64,000 nt of DNA, from positions 124,001 through 188,000 of the forward strand of contig CAMLMC010000001.1 of assembly GCA_946481075.1 (NCBI GenBank), in the 5' to 3' direction. The notes beneath the pieces are model-generated. The model saw only the letters and a list, made by a program, of their open reading frames with translations. It searched no databases and was not told the origin of the DNA. The translations under genes and the position numbers were made by a program. Shown here one piece after another: positions 8,421 through 17,137 of this stretch. The stretch is from an uncultured Alphaproteobacteria bacterium (GTDB lineage: Bacteria; Pseudomonadota; Alphaproteobacteria; Micavibrionales; Micavibrionaceae). Positions within the stretch are counted from its first letter, which is position 1; the number at the start of each line of letters is the position of its first letter.

Positions 8421-9029
8421 TTACGGATTAATCATATGAACGGCCCAGCCGTTTTCAAGGGGGGTGAAGACATACCGGTGGTGCAATCTGAATTCCCCAT
8501 CGATCCAGAATTCGATGCGGTCCGGCACGACGCGGAAACCTTTCCAGTATGCGGGCCGTGGAATATAGTCGCGGCCTTCGAATTGTTTTTCAAATTTCAC
8601 GACCGCGTCTTTTAAATCCTGATATTGGGGTAGGGGGCGGGATTGTTGCGAGGCCCATGCGCCGATCCGGCTCTGGCGCGGGCGGGAATTATAATAGGCG
8701 TCGGATTCTTCATCGCTTACCACTTCCACGCGGCCTTCGATGCGCACCTGTTTGCGCAAAGTCTTCCAGTGAAAGCATAAGGCGGCGAAAGGATTCGCGG
8801 TGAGTTGTTCGCCTTTCCGGCTCTGCGCATTCGTATAAAAAACGAACCCGCGGTCATCAAGACCATTCAAAAGAACCATGCGATTGGATGGGCGCCCGTC
8901 TGCGCCCGCGGTGGCCAGATTCATGGCGTTCGGGTCGTTGATTTCCGCCGCCTTCGCCTTTTCCAGCCAGTCCGCGAAGGTTTTGTAGGGATCGTCCGTA
9001 TGAATGTCAGGGTGATGTGTAATGGCCAT
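8421..9029 (-). CDS. pdxH: Pyridoxamine/pyridoxine 5'-phosphate oxidase
   Basis: This FMN enzyme oxidises PNP or PMP to pyridoxal 5'-phosphate, the cofactor of HemA and GcvP encoded in this window. The 202-residue sequence has the FMN/substrate segments NLATAGADGRPSNRMVLLNG, GFVFYTNAQSRKGEQL and NPFAALCFHW. It also has RIGAWASQQSRPL and the conserved C-terminal RIEFWIDGEFRLHHR..ENGW..HMINP. Full length for the family. It is divergent from the glycine-zipper lipoprotein and upstream of htpG. Confidence 0.95.
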   Translation of the reverse strand: MAITHHPDIHTDDPYKTFADWLEKAKAAEINDPNAMNLATAGADGRPSNRMVLLNGLDDRGFVFYTNAQSRKGEQLTANPFAALCFHWKTLRKQVRIEGRVEVVSDEESDAYYNSRPRQSRIGAWASQQSRPLPQYQDLKDAVVKFEKQFEGRDYIPRPAYWKGFRVVPDRIEFWIDGEFRLHHRYVFTPLENGWAVHMINP

Positions 9030-9149
9030 GATTTATGTCTACTTTGTGAAAAACAATGTCTTGTTTTAGACGAAATTGGAACTTAACGTAACCCCATCGG
9101 TTAGGATTTCGAGCCGGTAAGGTTTTTATAGGAGAAGGTATTAACGATC

Positions 9150-9629
9150 ATGAAAAAAACAGTTTTGACTTTGGCCCTTATTTCGACGGCGGCACTCGCG
9201 GCGTGTGAAAACACAACGGGTGGCATGGGCAACAAACAATTGCTGGGCGGCGGTACGGGCGCTGTCCTTGGCGGTCTTGCCGGTTCCCAAATCGGCGGCG
9301 GATCGGGTCGTCTGTGGGCGACAGGTGCGGGCGTTCTGCTTGGCGCTTTGATCGGTTCCGAAGTCGGTGCATCTTTGGATAAGGCAGACATGGCTTATGC
9401 GCAATCCGCCAACAACCGCGCCTATACGGCCCCGATCGGTGAAACCATCCGCTGGAATAATCCTGATTCGGGTAACTATGGTACCGTGACCCCGGTTCGG
9501 TCCGGCACGACCAGCGATGGCCGCGTTTGCCGTGAATATTCCCAGACGATCTATGTCGGCGGCAAACAGCAATCCGGTTACGGCACAGCATGCCAACAAT
9601 CGGATGGTTCGTGGCAAATTGTGAAGTAA
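9150..9629 (+). CDS. Glycine-zipper outer-membrane lipoprotein (surface-antigen type)
   Basis: A 159-residue lipoprotein: signal peptide MKKTVLTLALISTAALAAC with lipobox LAAC (Cys19), then a glycine zipper (GGGTGAVLGGLAGSQIGGGSG and AGVLLGALIGSEVGASLD) at about residues 33-75. The C-terminal domain has RVCREYSQTIYVGGKQQ and YGTACQQSDGSWQIV, as in rickettsial 17-kDa-antigen-like proteins. It should be anchored in the outer membrane. AGGAGAAGG lies about 11 nt before the ATG, and an intrinsic terminator follows. Role beyond envelope structure is unknown. Confidence 0.85.
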   Translation: MKKTVLTLALISTAALAACENTTGGMGNKQLLGGGTGAVLGGLAGSQIGGGSGRLWATGAGVLLGALIGSEVGASLDKADMAYAQSANNRAYTAPIGETIRWNNPDSGNYGTVTPVRSGTTSDGRVCREYSQTIYVGGKQQSGYGTACQQSDGSWQIVK

Positions 9630-9642
9630 TTGAGCAAGATTG

Positions 9643-9668
9643 AAAACCGCCCTTCGGGGCGGTTTTTT
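9643..9668 (+). terminator. Intrinsic terminator after glycine-zipper lipoprotein
   Basis: An ACCGCCC stem, TTCG loop and GGGCGGT stem are followed by a run of six T. The A-run on the left allows activity in both directions. The T-run overlaps the stop codon of the convergent gene ending at 9667. Confidence 0.93.
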
Positions 9669-11253
9669 ATTGCGCTTTATCGTCTTTATCGCCGGAAGAT
9701 TTTTGCCGGTTTTGCATTTGATGGATTATCGCCGCGCGGTTGCGGGCGGCGGCGTTTCCGCCAAGTCCCGGCGCGGACGGGCCTGCCATGGTCGGTGCAA
9801 TTGCCGGTGTAACGGGTTGCGGCGCCTTTGGCGCGGGACCTGCAAGGGCGGGGGAGACATTGCCAAGCAGGAAGTCGTTCGCGGCCTCAAGTTTCCTGAT
9901 GTAACCCGGGTCATTCATTGTCATTTTGATGGCACCAAGGACGCTGGCGAAGGCGGGGCTTTGCGAACAGATTTCGGCAACCTGCCCCAGCGTCGTGCCA
10001 AGTCCGCTACGCTTTTGACCGATGATACTGTCACCAAGGTCTTTCAATGATTCCCAATCCGGCGTATGGCGTGTGCCTTCGAATTCCATCCGCGCGGCAA
10101 CATCCGGTGAAGCACCGCTGGAGAGCGCATTTTCAAACGCGCGTGCGGCGGCCTGCATGGCATTGGCGCACCAGCCAAGGATATTCCCGTTCGCAAGACC
10201 TTCGTTTTGTTCGTTCGCCGCCGTGAAGAGGGGTTGCCCGCTGGATTGCACAAGCCCGAGCGTAATCGCATCCTCCAGCGCCTTTTCAATCATCTCGCGG
10301 TGAAGGGCCTGCGTATGTTCGGCGTTGGCATAGGCATTATATTGATGTTGTAACGTTTCGCCTGTGGTGGGTTCTATTCCCGTGATGTCATGGACCAGAT
10401 GGCCGATGGCCCGCACATGGGGGTTCTCGCTGGAATACATCGCGGCGCCCAGTGTCGTTTCGCGGCTGATATCACGCCACGCCATATCCTGTGCCGGCTC
10501 CGAAAAGCCCCACCAGCGACGGATGCTGGTTTCACTGAAAGACTGGCTGACCTCTACCGCGATTTGGCGGGCATAATGCATGTATTTCGCAGGTTGCGGA
10601 TTGAGCCTGGACAATTCGCCCTGCGCGTATTGCGTGGATTCCATCGCAATACAGAAGGGGTAATCTTCCGCGCGGCGCGATGAGATGGCAGAGAGAGAGT
10701 CGAAAGCGCGCTGGCGCGCGACAGACAAGGCGGAATGTTCATGACCGTAAAGGCCCGACATGACGGATCCGAAAATATCCGATTGCAAATTCAGGCGGGC
10801 GAGGTTCATAGGGGAGCGTTTTGGAATCATCGGCCCGGAGCGCAGTTTGTCCGCATATTCCGGACGCTGCCGCAATTCGGCAAGGTCGATGGCGTGCCAG
10901 ATGAAATGATAGATGGCATGGCGTGCCTCATGTTCGTTGCCGAATTCATCCGTATTGATGTTAAACAGGGCAAGCATCCTGTCCTTGGACACGAGTCCGA
11001 GCCATTTCGATTCGTTGTGAATGGCCATCCCGAGAAAACCCGTATCTTCGCGGCTGATATTTTTCTCCAATATTGCGCTGGCGATGTCGCGGGCCGGATG
11101 GTCGAAGGCCTTGTGTTCATTTGTTTCGACGACCTCGTGGAACAGGCCGCTGGCATGCGGGATAAACACGGTTTCCAGGTCCGGATATAAAGCCCGGACC
11201 TGTTTGCCTGCGATATCGCAGAGTTTCAGCAATTCTTCGCGGCTGATTGCCAT
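9667..11253 (-). CDS. Unknown 528-aa protein with HEARH motif
   Basis: I do not recognise this protein. It is soluble, without a signal peptide. Residues 104-124 contain FGNEHEARHAIYHFIWHAID, an HExxH-type motif (H108, E109, H112) with two more histidines (H116, H120), suggestive of a metal site. The middle is helical with repeated aromatic/His positions. From about residue 460 to the end it is a Pro/Ala/Gly-rich low-complexity tail with basic-acidic terminal KSSGDKDDKAQ. Catalytic activity is not established; HExxH occurs by chance. It is divergent from fabI. Confidence 0.75.
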   Translation of the reverse strand: MAISREELLKLCDIAGKQVRALYPDLETVFIPHASGLFHEVVETNEHKAFDHPARDIASAILEKNISREDTGFLGMAIHNESKWLGLVSKDRMLALFNINTDEFGNEHEARHAIYHFIWHAIDLAELRQRPEYADKLRSGPMIPKRSPMNLARLNLQSDIFGSVMSGLYGHEHSALSVARQRAFDSLSAISSRRAEDYPFCIAMESTQYAQGELSRLNPQPAKYMHYARQIAVEVSQSFSETSIRRWWGFSEPAQDMAWRDISRETTLGAAMYSSENPHVRAIGHLVHDITGIEPTTGETLQHQYNAYANAEHTQALHREMIEKALEDAITLGLVQSSGQPLFTAANEQNEGLANGNILGWCANAMQAAARAFENALSSGASPDVAARMEFEGTRHTPDWESLKDLGDSIIGQKRSGLGTTLGQVAEICSQSPAFASVLGAIKMTMNDPGYIRKLEAANDFLLGNVSPALAGPAPKAPQPVTPAIAPTMAGPSAPGLGGNAAARNRAAIIHQMQNRQKSSGDKDDKAQ

Positions 11254-11416
11254 GATGCGCCGGGCCCCAAACCCTTTTATATCCCTGCCCAGTATAGGGA
11301 ATTTTGGTTAAGAGAATCTCAATCGCGGGGGTGGAGGGCAGGGATTTGCCCCTGTTTTGACTGGACGATTACGGCCAAATGTGTAGGATGCTCGCAGTTT
11401 ACAAGAAGGTTTGAAA

Positions 11417-12274
11417 ATGACGGAAAGCACGAAAAACTGGCTTCAGGGGAAACGCGGTCTGATTATGGGGGTCGCCAATGACCGTTCCATTGCATGGGGA
11501 ATTTCCAAGGCGGCGCAGGAAGCAGGGGCCCAGCTGGCGTTCACCTATCAGGGTGAGGCGCTGGAAAAGCGTGTGAAACCGCTGGCCGAGAGTATCGGAT
11601 CCGATATCGTCCTGCCGTGCGATGTGACGGATGCCGCATCGGTGGCCAGGACGTTTGACGTTATTAAAGAAAAATGGGGCAGTCTCGATTTTGTCGTGCA
11701 CGCCATCGCCTTTTCCGACAAGAACGAGCTGGACGGGCTGTATCTCGATACGACGCGAGATAACTTCTTGAAAACAATGGATATTTCCGTCTATTCCTTC
11801 ACATCGGTTGCCCAGCATGCGGCGCCTTTGATGTCCGAAGGTGGATCTCTGGTCACTCTGACTTATTACGGTGCCGAGCGCGTGATGCCGCATTATAACG
11901 TTATGGGCGTGGCCAAGGCCGCGCTTGAAGCGTCGGTCCGCTATCTGGCCAACGACCTCGGCCCGCGCGGTATCCGTGTGAACGCCATTTCCGCAGGCCC
12001 GATCAAAACTTTGGCTGCCAGCGGCATTGGCGATTTCCGCTACATTTTGAAGTGGAATGAGCTCAACAGCCCGATGCGCCGGAATGTGACAATCGAAGAT
12101 GTGGGTCGTTCCGGCCTGTTCCTGTTGTCTGATCTTGGTTCGGGCGTGACGGGCGAAGTCCTTCATGTCGATTCCGGTTACCACACCGTTGGCATGTGCT
12201 CCGTCGACACAGCCGCCGAAACGGCGGAACTTCTGCAATCCCTCGCGCCGAAAGACAGCGACAAGGCTGCCTAA
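11417..12274 (+). CDS. fabI: Enoyl-ACP reductase FabI
   Basis: FabI reduces trans-2-enoyl-ACP with NADH in the last step of type II fatty-acid elongation. This short-chain-dehydrogenase protein (285 aa) has GLIMGVANDRSIAWGISKA at the cofactor site, then CDVTD and HAIAFSDKNEL. The catalytic Tyr-x6-Tyr-x6-Lys spans YYGAERVMPHYNVMGVAKAA, and NAISAGPIKTLAASGI is present. ATG 11417 is favoured by AAGAAGG seven nt upstream; a TTG two codons earlier is less likely. Substitution at triclosan-contact positions was not assessed. A terminator (12333-12360) follows inside the convergent neighbour. Confidence 0.96.
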   Translation: MTESTKNWLQGKRGLIMGVANDRSIAWGISKAAQEAGAQLAFTYQGEALEKRVKPLAESIGSDIVLPCDVTDAASVARTFDVIKEKWGSLDFVVHAIAFSDKNELDGLYLDTTRDNFLKTMDISVYSFTSVAQHAAPLMSEGGSLVTLTYYGAERVMPHYNVMGVAKAALEASVRYLANDLGPRGIRVNAISAGPIKTLAASGIGDFRYILKWNELNSPMRRNVTIEDVGRSGLFLLSDLGSGVTGEVLHVDSGYHTVGMCSVDTAAETAELLQSLAPKDSDKAA

Positions 12275-12285
12275 AAATCCAAGCC

Positions 12286-12777
12286 CTATTTACGGGCCGG
12301 CCCGGCGGCAAAAAGCGAAACCACGTTTGATCCCGCCCTGTATGGGGCGGTTTCTTTTTTGTCATCATCCGGAAAAGACAGGTTTAGATCATGAATGATC
12401 TGATCCTGCATTTCACGGTTACCGTTAAGATGAGTTTGTGCCAGATGCAGGATACGCAGCAGGTTGATTTCATTGATCGGTCCAATAAAATTGTTGTTTT
12501 TCGGTATGTTGTAGGGGATTTTTAGATCGGTGCAGGTCAGGGATGTGTGGCGCGTTTCAAGAACCGTAGATGCATCAGCCGGGTCGATTTCCTTGACGAT
12601 TACTTCTGCAAGCTTGAAATAAAGGCCTTCGCGCAACGCAAGGAAGTTGAAGTGTTTTTTAAGATTGTCGCCTAAAACAATGTGGCATCCATCGGGATGC
12701 CCGAATTCGGTCAAGGGTTGATAGCGCAAATCATTGTACCGTACCCATGAAAACGCTTCGCTTAGATCAAACAACAT
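12286..12777 (-). CDS. Hypothetical protein, 163 aa
   Basis: Unrecognised protein starting MLFDLSEAFSWVRYNDLRYQ, with an N-terminal beta-rich part (GHPDGCHIVLGDNLKKHFNF), a middle containing EVIVKEIDPADASTVLE, and a helical region NEINLLRILHLAQTHL. No signal peptide or membrane segment is visible. Its C-terminal coding sequence contains the hairpin and T-run that appears to terminate fabI, which may constrain these residues. It is divergent from aroC; the gap 12778-12915 holds no other gene. Confidence 0.65.
   Translation of the reverse strand: MLFDLSEAFSWVRYNDLRYQPLTEFGHPDGCHIVLGDNLKKHFNFLALREGLYFKLAEVIVKEIDPADASTVLETRHTSLTCTDLKIPYNIPKNNNFIGPINEINLLRILHLAQTHLNGNREMQDQIIHDLNLSFPDDDKKETAPYRAGSNVVSLFAAGPARK
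12333..12360 (+). terminator. fabI terminator nested in the convergent gene
   Basis: A CCGCCC stem, TGTAT-type loop and GGGCGG stem are followed by TTTCTTTTTT, in the direction of fabI transcription and about 60 bp past its stop. It lies inside the 3' coding part of the minus-strand gene at 12286. Confidence 0.8.
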
Positions 12778-12915
12778 TACATATCATCCATATTAAGGAA
12801 TAAAGGCTATCGTCGCTTTTGGGTTCTGTAAATGAAATTTGGGCGAATGTCGGTTTTAATCCCTTGGCGAATGCTGTGGCGGTTAGTATGATCTGCTTCT
12901 TTCTTGAGGGGTTCT

Positions 12916-14001
12916 ATGAGCGGCAACCGTTTCGGCACATTGTTCCAATATCAGACGTTCGGGGAATCCCACGGTCCCGCCATCGGCGCGATTGTCGATG
13001 GCGTACCGCCACGTATTCCGCTCTCCGAAGACGATCTTCAGGTGTTTTTAGACCGTCGCAAGCCGGGGCAGAGCCGTCATACAACCCAGCGTCAGGAACC
13101 GGATCAGGTAAAAATCCTCTCTGGCGTGTTCGAGGGGCAGACAACGGGCACGCCGATCGGTCTTTTGATTGAAAATGTTGACCAGCGGTCAAAGGATTAC
13201 GGCGATATCGCCGCGCAATACCGCCCCGGCCATGCCGATTTCACCTATGATGCCAAATACGGCATTCGCGATTACCGCGGCGGCGGACGTTCAAGTGCCC
13301 GTGAAACCGCCATGCGTGTTGCGGCCGGTGCGATTGCCCGGAAAATTCTGAACAATGCTTTTGGCGACAATGTTTCCATTCGCGGCGCAGTGGTGCAGGT
13401 TGGTACAGAAAAAATCGACCGCGCCAACTGGGATTGGGCGCAAGTTGACCAAAACCCGTTCTGGACCCCCGATGCGAAGGCTGTTTCGCGGTTTGAAGAG
13501 TATCTGGATGCCAAGCGTAAAGCAGGATCTTCGGCCGGCGCAATCGTCGAGATCGTAGCATCCGGCATCCCCGCGGGTCTTGGCGCGCCGGTCTATGACA
13601 AACTGGACGCCGACCTTGCCAAGGCCATGATGTCGATCAACGCGGTGAAGGCTGTCGAGATTGGCGCCGGGTTCGACGCCGCCGCGCTGGGAGGCGAGGA
13701 AAATGCCGATGCCATTCGCGTGGGCGCGGATGGCAAACCGGTGTTCCTGTCCAACAATGCAGGCGGAATTCTGGGCGGTATTTCCACGGGGCAGGATATT
13801 GTGGTGCGGGTCGCGTTCAAGCCGACCAGTTCCATCCTCACGCCCGTTCCATCAATTGACAGGAATGGCAATGAAATCGATGTCATGACAAAAGGACGTC
13901 ATGACCCGTGTGTAGGCCTGCGCGGTACACCTGTTTGTGAGGCGATGATGGCCTGCGTCCTCGCCGATCACTGGCTAAGACATAAGGCGCAAAATCTATG
14001 A
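12916..14001 (+). CDS. aroC: Chorismate synthase
   Basis: AroC converts EPSP to chorismate with reduced FMN, the last shikimate step. From ATG 12916 ([20 protein letters not shown]) the protein has 361 residues, normal for the family. Signature stretches are [56 protein letters not shown] and the C-terminal [24 protein letters not shown] lies just upstream; a TTG at 12904 adds four residues and is less likely. Its end overlaps the next gene in ATGA. Confidence 0.97.
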   Translation: MSGNRFGTLFQYQTFGESHGPAIGAIVDGVPPRIPLSEDDLQVFLDRRKPGQSRHTTQRQEPDQVKILSGVFEGQTTGTPIGLLIENVDQRSKDYGDIAAQYRPGHADFTYDAKYGIRDYRGGGRSSARETAMRVAAGAIARKILNNAFGDNVSIRGAVVQVGTEKIDRANWDWAQVDQNPFWTPDAKAVSRFEEYLDAKRKAGSSAGAIVEIVASGIPAGLGAPVYDKLDADLAKAMMSINAVKAVEIGAGFDAAALGGEENADAIRVGADGKPVFLSNNAGGILGGISTGQDIVVRVAFKPTSSILTPVPSIDRNGNEIDVMTKGRHDPCVGLRGTPVCEAMMACVLADHWLRHKAQNL

Positions 14002-14306
14002 CAAAACTGATTCAAAGCGAAATAAAGGAATTTTTACAGGATCTGGAGGGTTGGACCCTTTCCGCCGATGGCACGGCCATTCAGAAATCTTTCACATTCA
14101 AAAATTTCCGCGCGGCATGGACCTTTATGGAAGACATTGCGGTGGAGGCCGATCAAATGGACCATCATCCCGAATGGTCGAATGTTTATAATAAGGTCGA
14201 AATCAGGCTCTCCACCCATGATGAAGGCGGTGTGAGCGAGAAAGACATCGAGCTAGCGACCTTTATCAATGCCGCCGAGCAGGTTGTCTCCGGCGAAGAA
14301 TTCTAA
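13998..14306 (+). CDS. phhB: Pterin-4a-carbinolamine dehydratase
   Basis: This 102-residue protein matches PCD/DCoH enzymes, which dehydrate 4a-hydroxytetrahydropterin. The active-site motif is visible in [20 protein letters not shown] (the H-H-P-x-W signature) with [17 protein letters not shown] after it. Start and aroC stop overlap as ATGA, implying translational coupling. No phenylalanine hydroxylase is in the window, so the physiological pterin substrate is not clear. The symbol is by analogy. Confidence 0.92.
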   Translation: MTKLIQSEIKEFLQDLEGWTLSADGTAIQKSFTFKNFRAAWTFMEDIAVEADQMDHHPEWSNVYNKVEIRLSTHDEGGVSEKDIELATFINAAEQVVSGEEF

Positions 14307-14309
14307 AAC

Positions 14310-14471
14310 CTAGCGTTTCTTCTTACCGCCGCCGTCCTGCTTGTTCACCGTGCGCCAGGCACGTTCTTCCGCCTCCGCATGCGAAACGCCGCGGGATTCA
14401 TAACTGTCTTCGATATGCTGTGCCTTGCGCTTTTGCTTGGCGGTATAGGATTCCTTGCTTCCTTTGGACAT
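14310..14471 (-). CDS. Small charged conserved protein, 53 aa
   Basis: The protein starts MSKGSKESYTAKQKRKAQHI, then EDSYESRGVSHAEAEERAW and RTVNKQDGGGKKKR. It matches a widespread family of about 50-70 residues sometimes labelled plasmid stabilization protein, though usually chromosomal. AAGGAG stands 8 nt before ATG 14471, which clearly beats the longer ORF starting at 14642. It is basic, helical and cytoplasmic; function is unknown. It converges on the pterin dehydratase gene. Confidence 0.8.
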   Translation of the reverse strand: MSKGSKESYTAKQKRKAQHIEDSYESRGVSHAEAEERAWRTVNKQDGGGKKKR

Positions 14472-14588
14472 GGTCCCATCTCCTTTGTTTCCCCATCCAA
14501 CAACAGGGCGTGCGCCCAAGTTCCCGCGTGACATTATGGCGGGGCCTTGTAAAATGAGGGCAAACAGCCAACAAGCGGTGACAATCAT

Positions 14589-16442
14589 ATGAAACGCCAG
14601 ATGGGTTCCTTTTTTTACAAACCGTCGCCGCGCACGCGGCAAATTCGCGGCAAGCGTTGGAATTTTCCGGCGATGGTTGTCAAAATTTTCAAGCGAACGG
14701 CGACCGTGATCGGCGGGTTCGTTTTGTTTACAATCATCCTGTCTTTTATCCTTGGCCTGTTCGTATCATCCGGCACGCATAAACCCTTGCCGCAAGACAT
14801 GATCCTTGTGTTCAATGTGGAAAACGGAATCCGTGAAAGCGAAATGGCCGCATCCTTTATCGATCCGTTTGCAGCGCAATCTTTAACCGTGCACCAGTTT
14901 ATCTCTGTGCTGGACAAGGCAAAAGATGACAAGCGCGTACAGGGAATTCTTGTATCGCTTGATAGCGCCGGGATTGAACTGGCGCATATTCAGGAGTTGC
15001 GCACGGCGGTAAAATCATTCCGAGAGTCCGGTAAATACGCGCATATATATACGGCATCTTTCACCGACCTTGGTAGCGGTATGGGCGCGTATTACTTCGC
15101 CTCTGCCTTTGAACAGATATGGATGCAGCCTGTGGGTATGCTCAGCATCACCGGTATATCGATGGAAATGCCCTATGCCAAGAACGCTTTGGATAAGCTT
15201 GGCGTTGAGGCACAGTTCGTGCAGCGCGAGGAATATAAATCCGCGATGGAGAATTTCACGAACGACCAAATGTCGCCCGAAAACCGCGAGGCGATTTCAT
15301 CGATATTGAACGAGATATCGGCGATGATCGTGAATGATATCGCCGCGGACCGTAGGCTCGATCAAAATGTTGTCGAGGATTTGATCGATAAAGGGCTTTT
15401 GACCGGGCCTGAATCATTGAAGTTCAGTTTGATCGACCGTCTCGATTATCCGGATGTTCTGGTCGATGAAATGCGCGGCGATAAAACCTATGATGAATTA
15501 CCGCTGGTCCCTGTTGAGGATTATTACGATTCATTCAGGAAACAGCGCCCGGCGGCAGGCGCAACTGATATCGCCCTGGTTAACATCCATGGGCAGATCG
15601 TTTCTGGCAGCAACCCCGAACCCGGTTTTGCAACATCCGATTACATCGCCGATGCCATTCACGAGGCGACCGACGATGAGAACATCAAGGCGATTGTCGT
15701 GCGGGTCGATAGTCCCGGCGGGTCACCGAGCGCATCGGAAACCATTCGCCGCGCGATTGTCCGCGCCAAGGAAGAGGGCAAGAAAGTCATCGTTTCCATG
15801 GGGCCCGTTGCGGCATCCGGCGGCTATTGGGTTTCTGTCGATGCAGACCGCATCTTTGCGTTGCCATCGACGCTCACCGGATCAATCGGTGTTGTGATGG
15901 GGAAATTTCAGCTGGGAGGGTTGTGGGAAAAACTCGGCATCAACTGGGATAGCGTACGCTGGGGTGAGAGATCCGACATGTGGTCTGTCAACGAGCCGTT
16001 TGATGAGGGCGACATGGCACGCATCAATGCAGCGATCGATGAAACCTATGATGGTTTTCTTGAGCGCGTGGCAAAGGGCCGTGGCATGAAGCCGGAACAA
16101 GTCAGGGAGGTTGCGAAGGGCCGCGCGTGGACCGGGTCTCAGGCGATCAAGAACGGCCTGGTCGATGACATTGGCGGGCTTGATGATGCGCTTGATTATG
16201 CTGCACGCGAATTGGGACGTAAGGATCGTCATGATTTGAATGTTATTCCTTTGCCCAAACCGTTGTCACCGTTCGAACAGATGATGATGCTGGTCAACCG
16301 TCAGGCGAGCGTGTCCGAAATTCTGCGTTTGAATGCGGGAATGTTTGCCCCCGTTATGCCGGCGATCCAGAATATGCATGCGATCGACCGTATGGGGCCT
16401 TTTCAGGCGTATGATCCGCGTTTGAAAACCATCAAAAATTAA
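14589..16442 (+). CDS. sppA: Signal peptide peptidase SppA, 67K type
   Basis: SppA degrades cleaved signal peptides at the inner membrane. The 617-residue double-domain protein has one N-terminal transmembrane segment (about residues 38-60, TATVIGGFVLFTIILSFILG). The first domain contains the lysine region QFVQREEYKSAMENFT. The C-terminal domain has VRVDSPGGSPSASE, and the nucleophile serine lies in MGPVAASGGYWVSVDAD, followed by TGSIGVVMGK. This Ser/Lys dyad split over two domains is typical. A shorter start at 14673 is possible. It overlaps the convergent HAD gene by 4 bp. Confidence 0.95.
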   Translation: MKRQMGSFFYKPSPRTRQIRGKRWNFPAMVVKIFKRTATVIGGFVLFTIILSFILGLFVSSGTHKPLPQDMILVFNVENGIRESEMAASFIDPFAAQSLTVHQFISVLDKAKDDKRVQGILVSLDSAGIELAHIQELRTAVKSFRESGKYAHIYTASFTDLGSGMGAYYFASAFEQIWMQPVGMLSITGISMEMPYAKNALDKLGVEAQFVQREEYKSAMENFTNDQMSPENREAISSILNEISAMIVNDIAADRRLDQNVVEDLIDKGLLTGPESLKFSLIDRLDYPDVLVDEMRGDKTYDELPLVPVEDYYDSFRKQRPAAGATDIALVNIHGQIVSGSNPEPGFATSDYIADAIHEATDDENIKAIVVRVDSPGGSPSASETIRRAIVRAKEEGKKVIVSMGPVAASGGYWVSVDADRIFALPSTLTGSIGVVMGKFQLGGLWEKLGINWDSVRWGERSDMWSVNEPFDEGDMARINAAIDETYDGFLERVAKGRGMKPEQVREVAKGRAWTGSQAIKNGLVDDIGGLDDALDYAARELGRKDRHDLNVIPLPKPLSPFEQMMMLVNRQASVSEILRLNAGMFAPVMPAIQNMHAIDRMGPFQAYDPRLKTIKN

Positions 16443-17125
16443 AGGCGAGGGGCACGCACGACGGGCATGATCTTCGTCGCAAAATCAGCGTAATTCATGA
16501 TGATTTGGTCGGGGTGCTGGCCTTTTTCGAGAATGGCGATAGAGGCCTTCAAACCATAGGCATAGGGAATGACCTTTGCCGACAACACATGGTCCGCCGC
16601 CAGCGCCGCGACAACATCCTTATGCCGGTCCCCGATATACCAGATCACATCTTTTGTTGTAACAGGCACATCCATTTTTGCTAGGGCGCGCAGTATGGGA
16701 TCCGGGTCCGGTTTTGACCGTTGGATATCCTCGCGGAATATCTGAGCCTTGAAGAAATGCGACAGAGAGAATTTTTCAAGAATGTCGTGGCCATAACCTT
16801 TGCCAAGGCCATTGCTGACGATTCCCATGGGGATGCCGGCTTCATCCAGCAATCCAAGAACGGTGTAAATGCCGGGGCATGGCTGGACGATCTGATCGAT
16901 CGGTTTGCGGCGGAATTTATGAAGGGCGCGGTGGACGAGGAGGCGCGGCTTTTTTTCAAGATCGGCGGTAAAATCAGGCGCTGGCTTTTTGCGATTGAAC
17001 CAAAGGCTCATCTTGAACATCGCATCGTCGATCCGTTCCAGAAGGCCCAGAACGCGCGGATTGATGTGGCGCACGGTGGTGCCATCCATGTCGAACAAAA
17101 CGATGGTGGGGCGCTGTGGGGTCAT
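16439..17125 (-). CDS. HAD-family hydrolase
   Basis: The 228-residue protein begins with HAD motif I (IVLFDMDGTTV, nucleophile Asp12). Motif II is in PMGIVSNGLGKGYG, motif III lysine near RSKPDPDPILRAL, and motif IV VIWYIGDRHKDVVAA. A helical cap lies between motifs I and II. These enzymes usually dephosphorylate small metabolites, and the substrate cannot be told. It lies 12 bp downstream of dxs on the same strand, so it is probably co-transcribed with it. Confidence 0.85.
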   Translation of the reverse strand: MTPQRPTIVLFDMDGTTVRHINPRVLGLLERIDDAMFKMSLWFNRKKPAPDFTADLEKKPRLLVHRALHKFRRKPIDQIVQPCPGIYTVLGLLDEAGIPMGIVSNGLGKGYGHDILEKFSLSHFFKAQIFREDIQRSKPDPDPILRALAKMDVPVTTKDVIWYIGDRHKDVVAALAADHVLSAKVIPYAYGLKASIAILEKGQHPDQIIMNYADFATKIMPVVRAPRL

Positions 17126-17137
17126 ATCGCGTGTATG

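Noticed and set aside
11399..12238. 279-aa minus-strand frame opposite fabI
   Set aside because: Antisense to a highly conserved gene; no protein family features.
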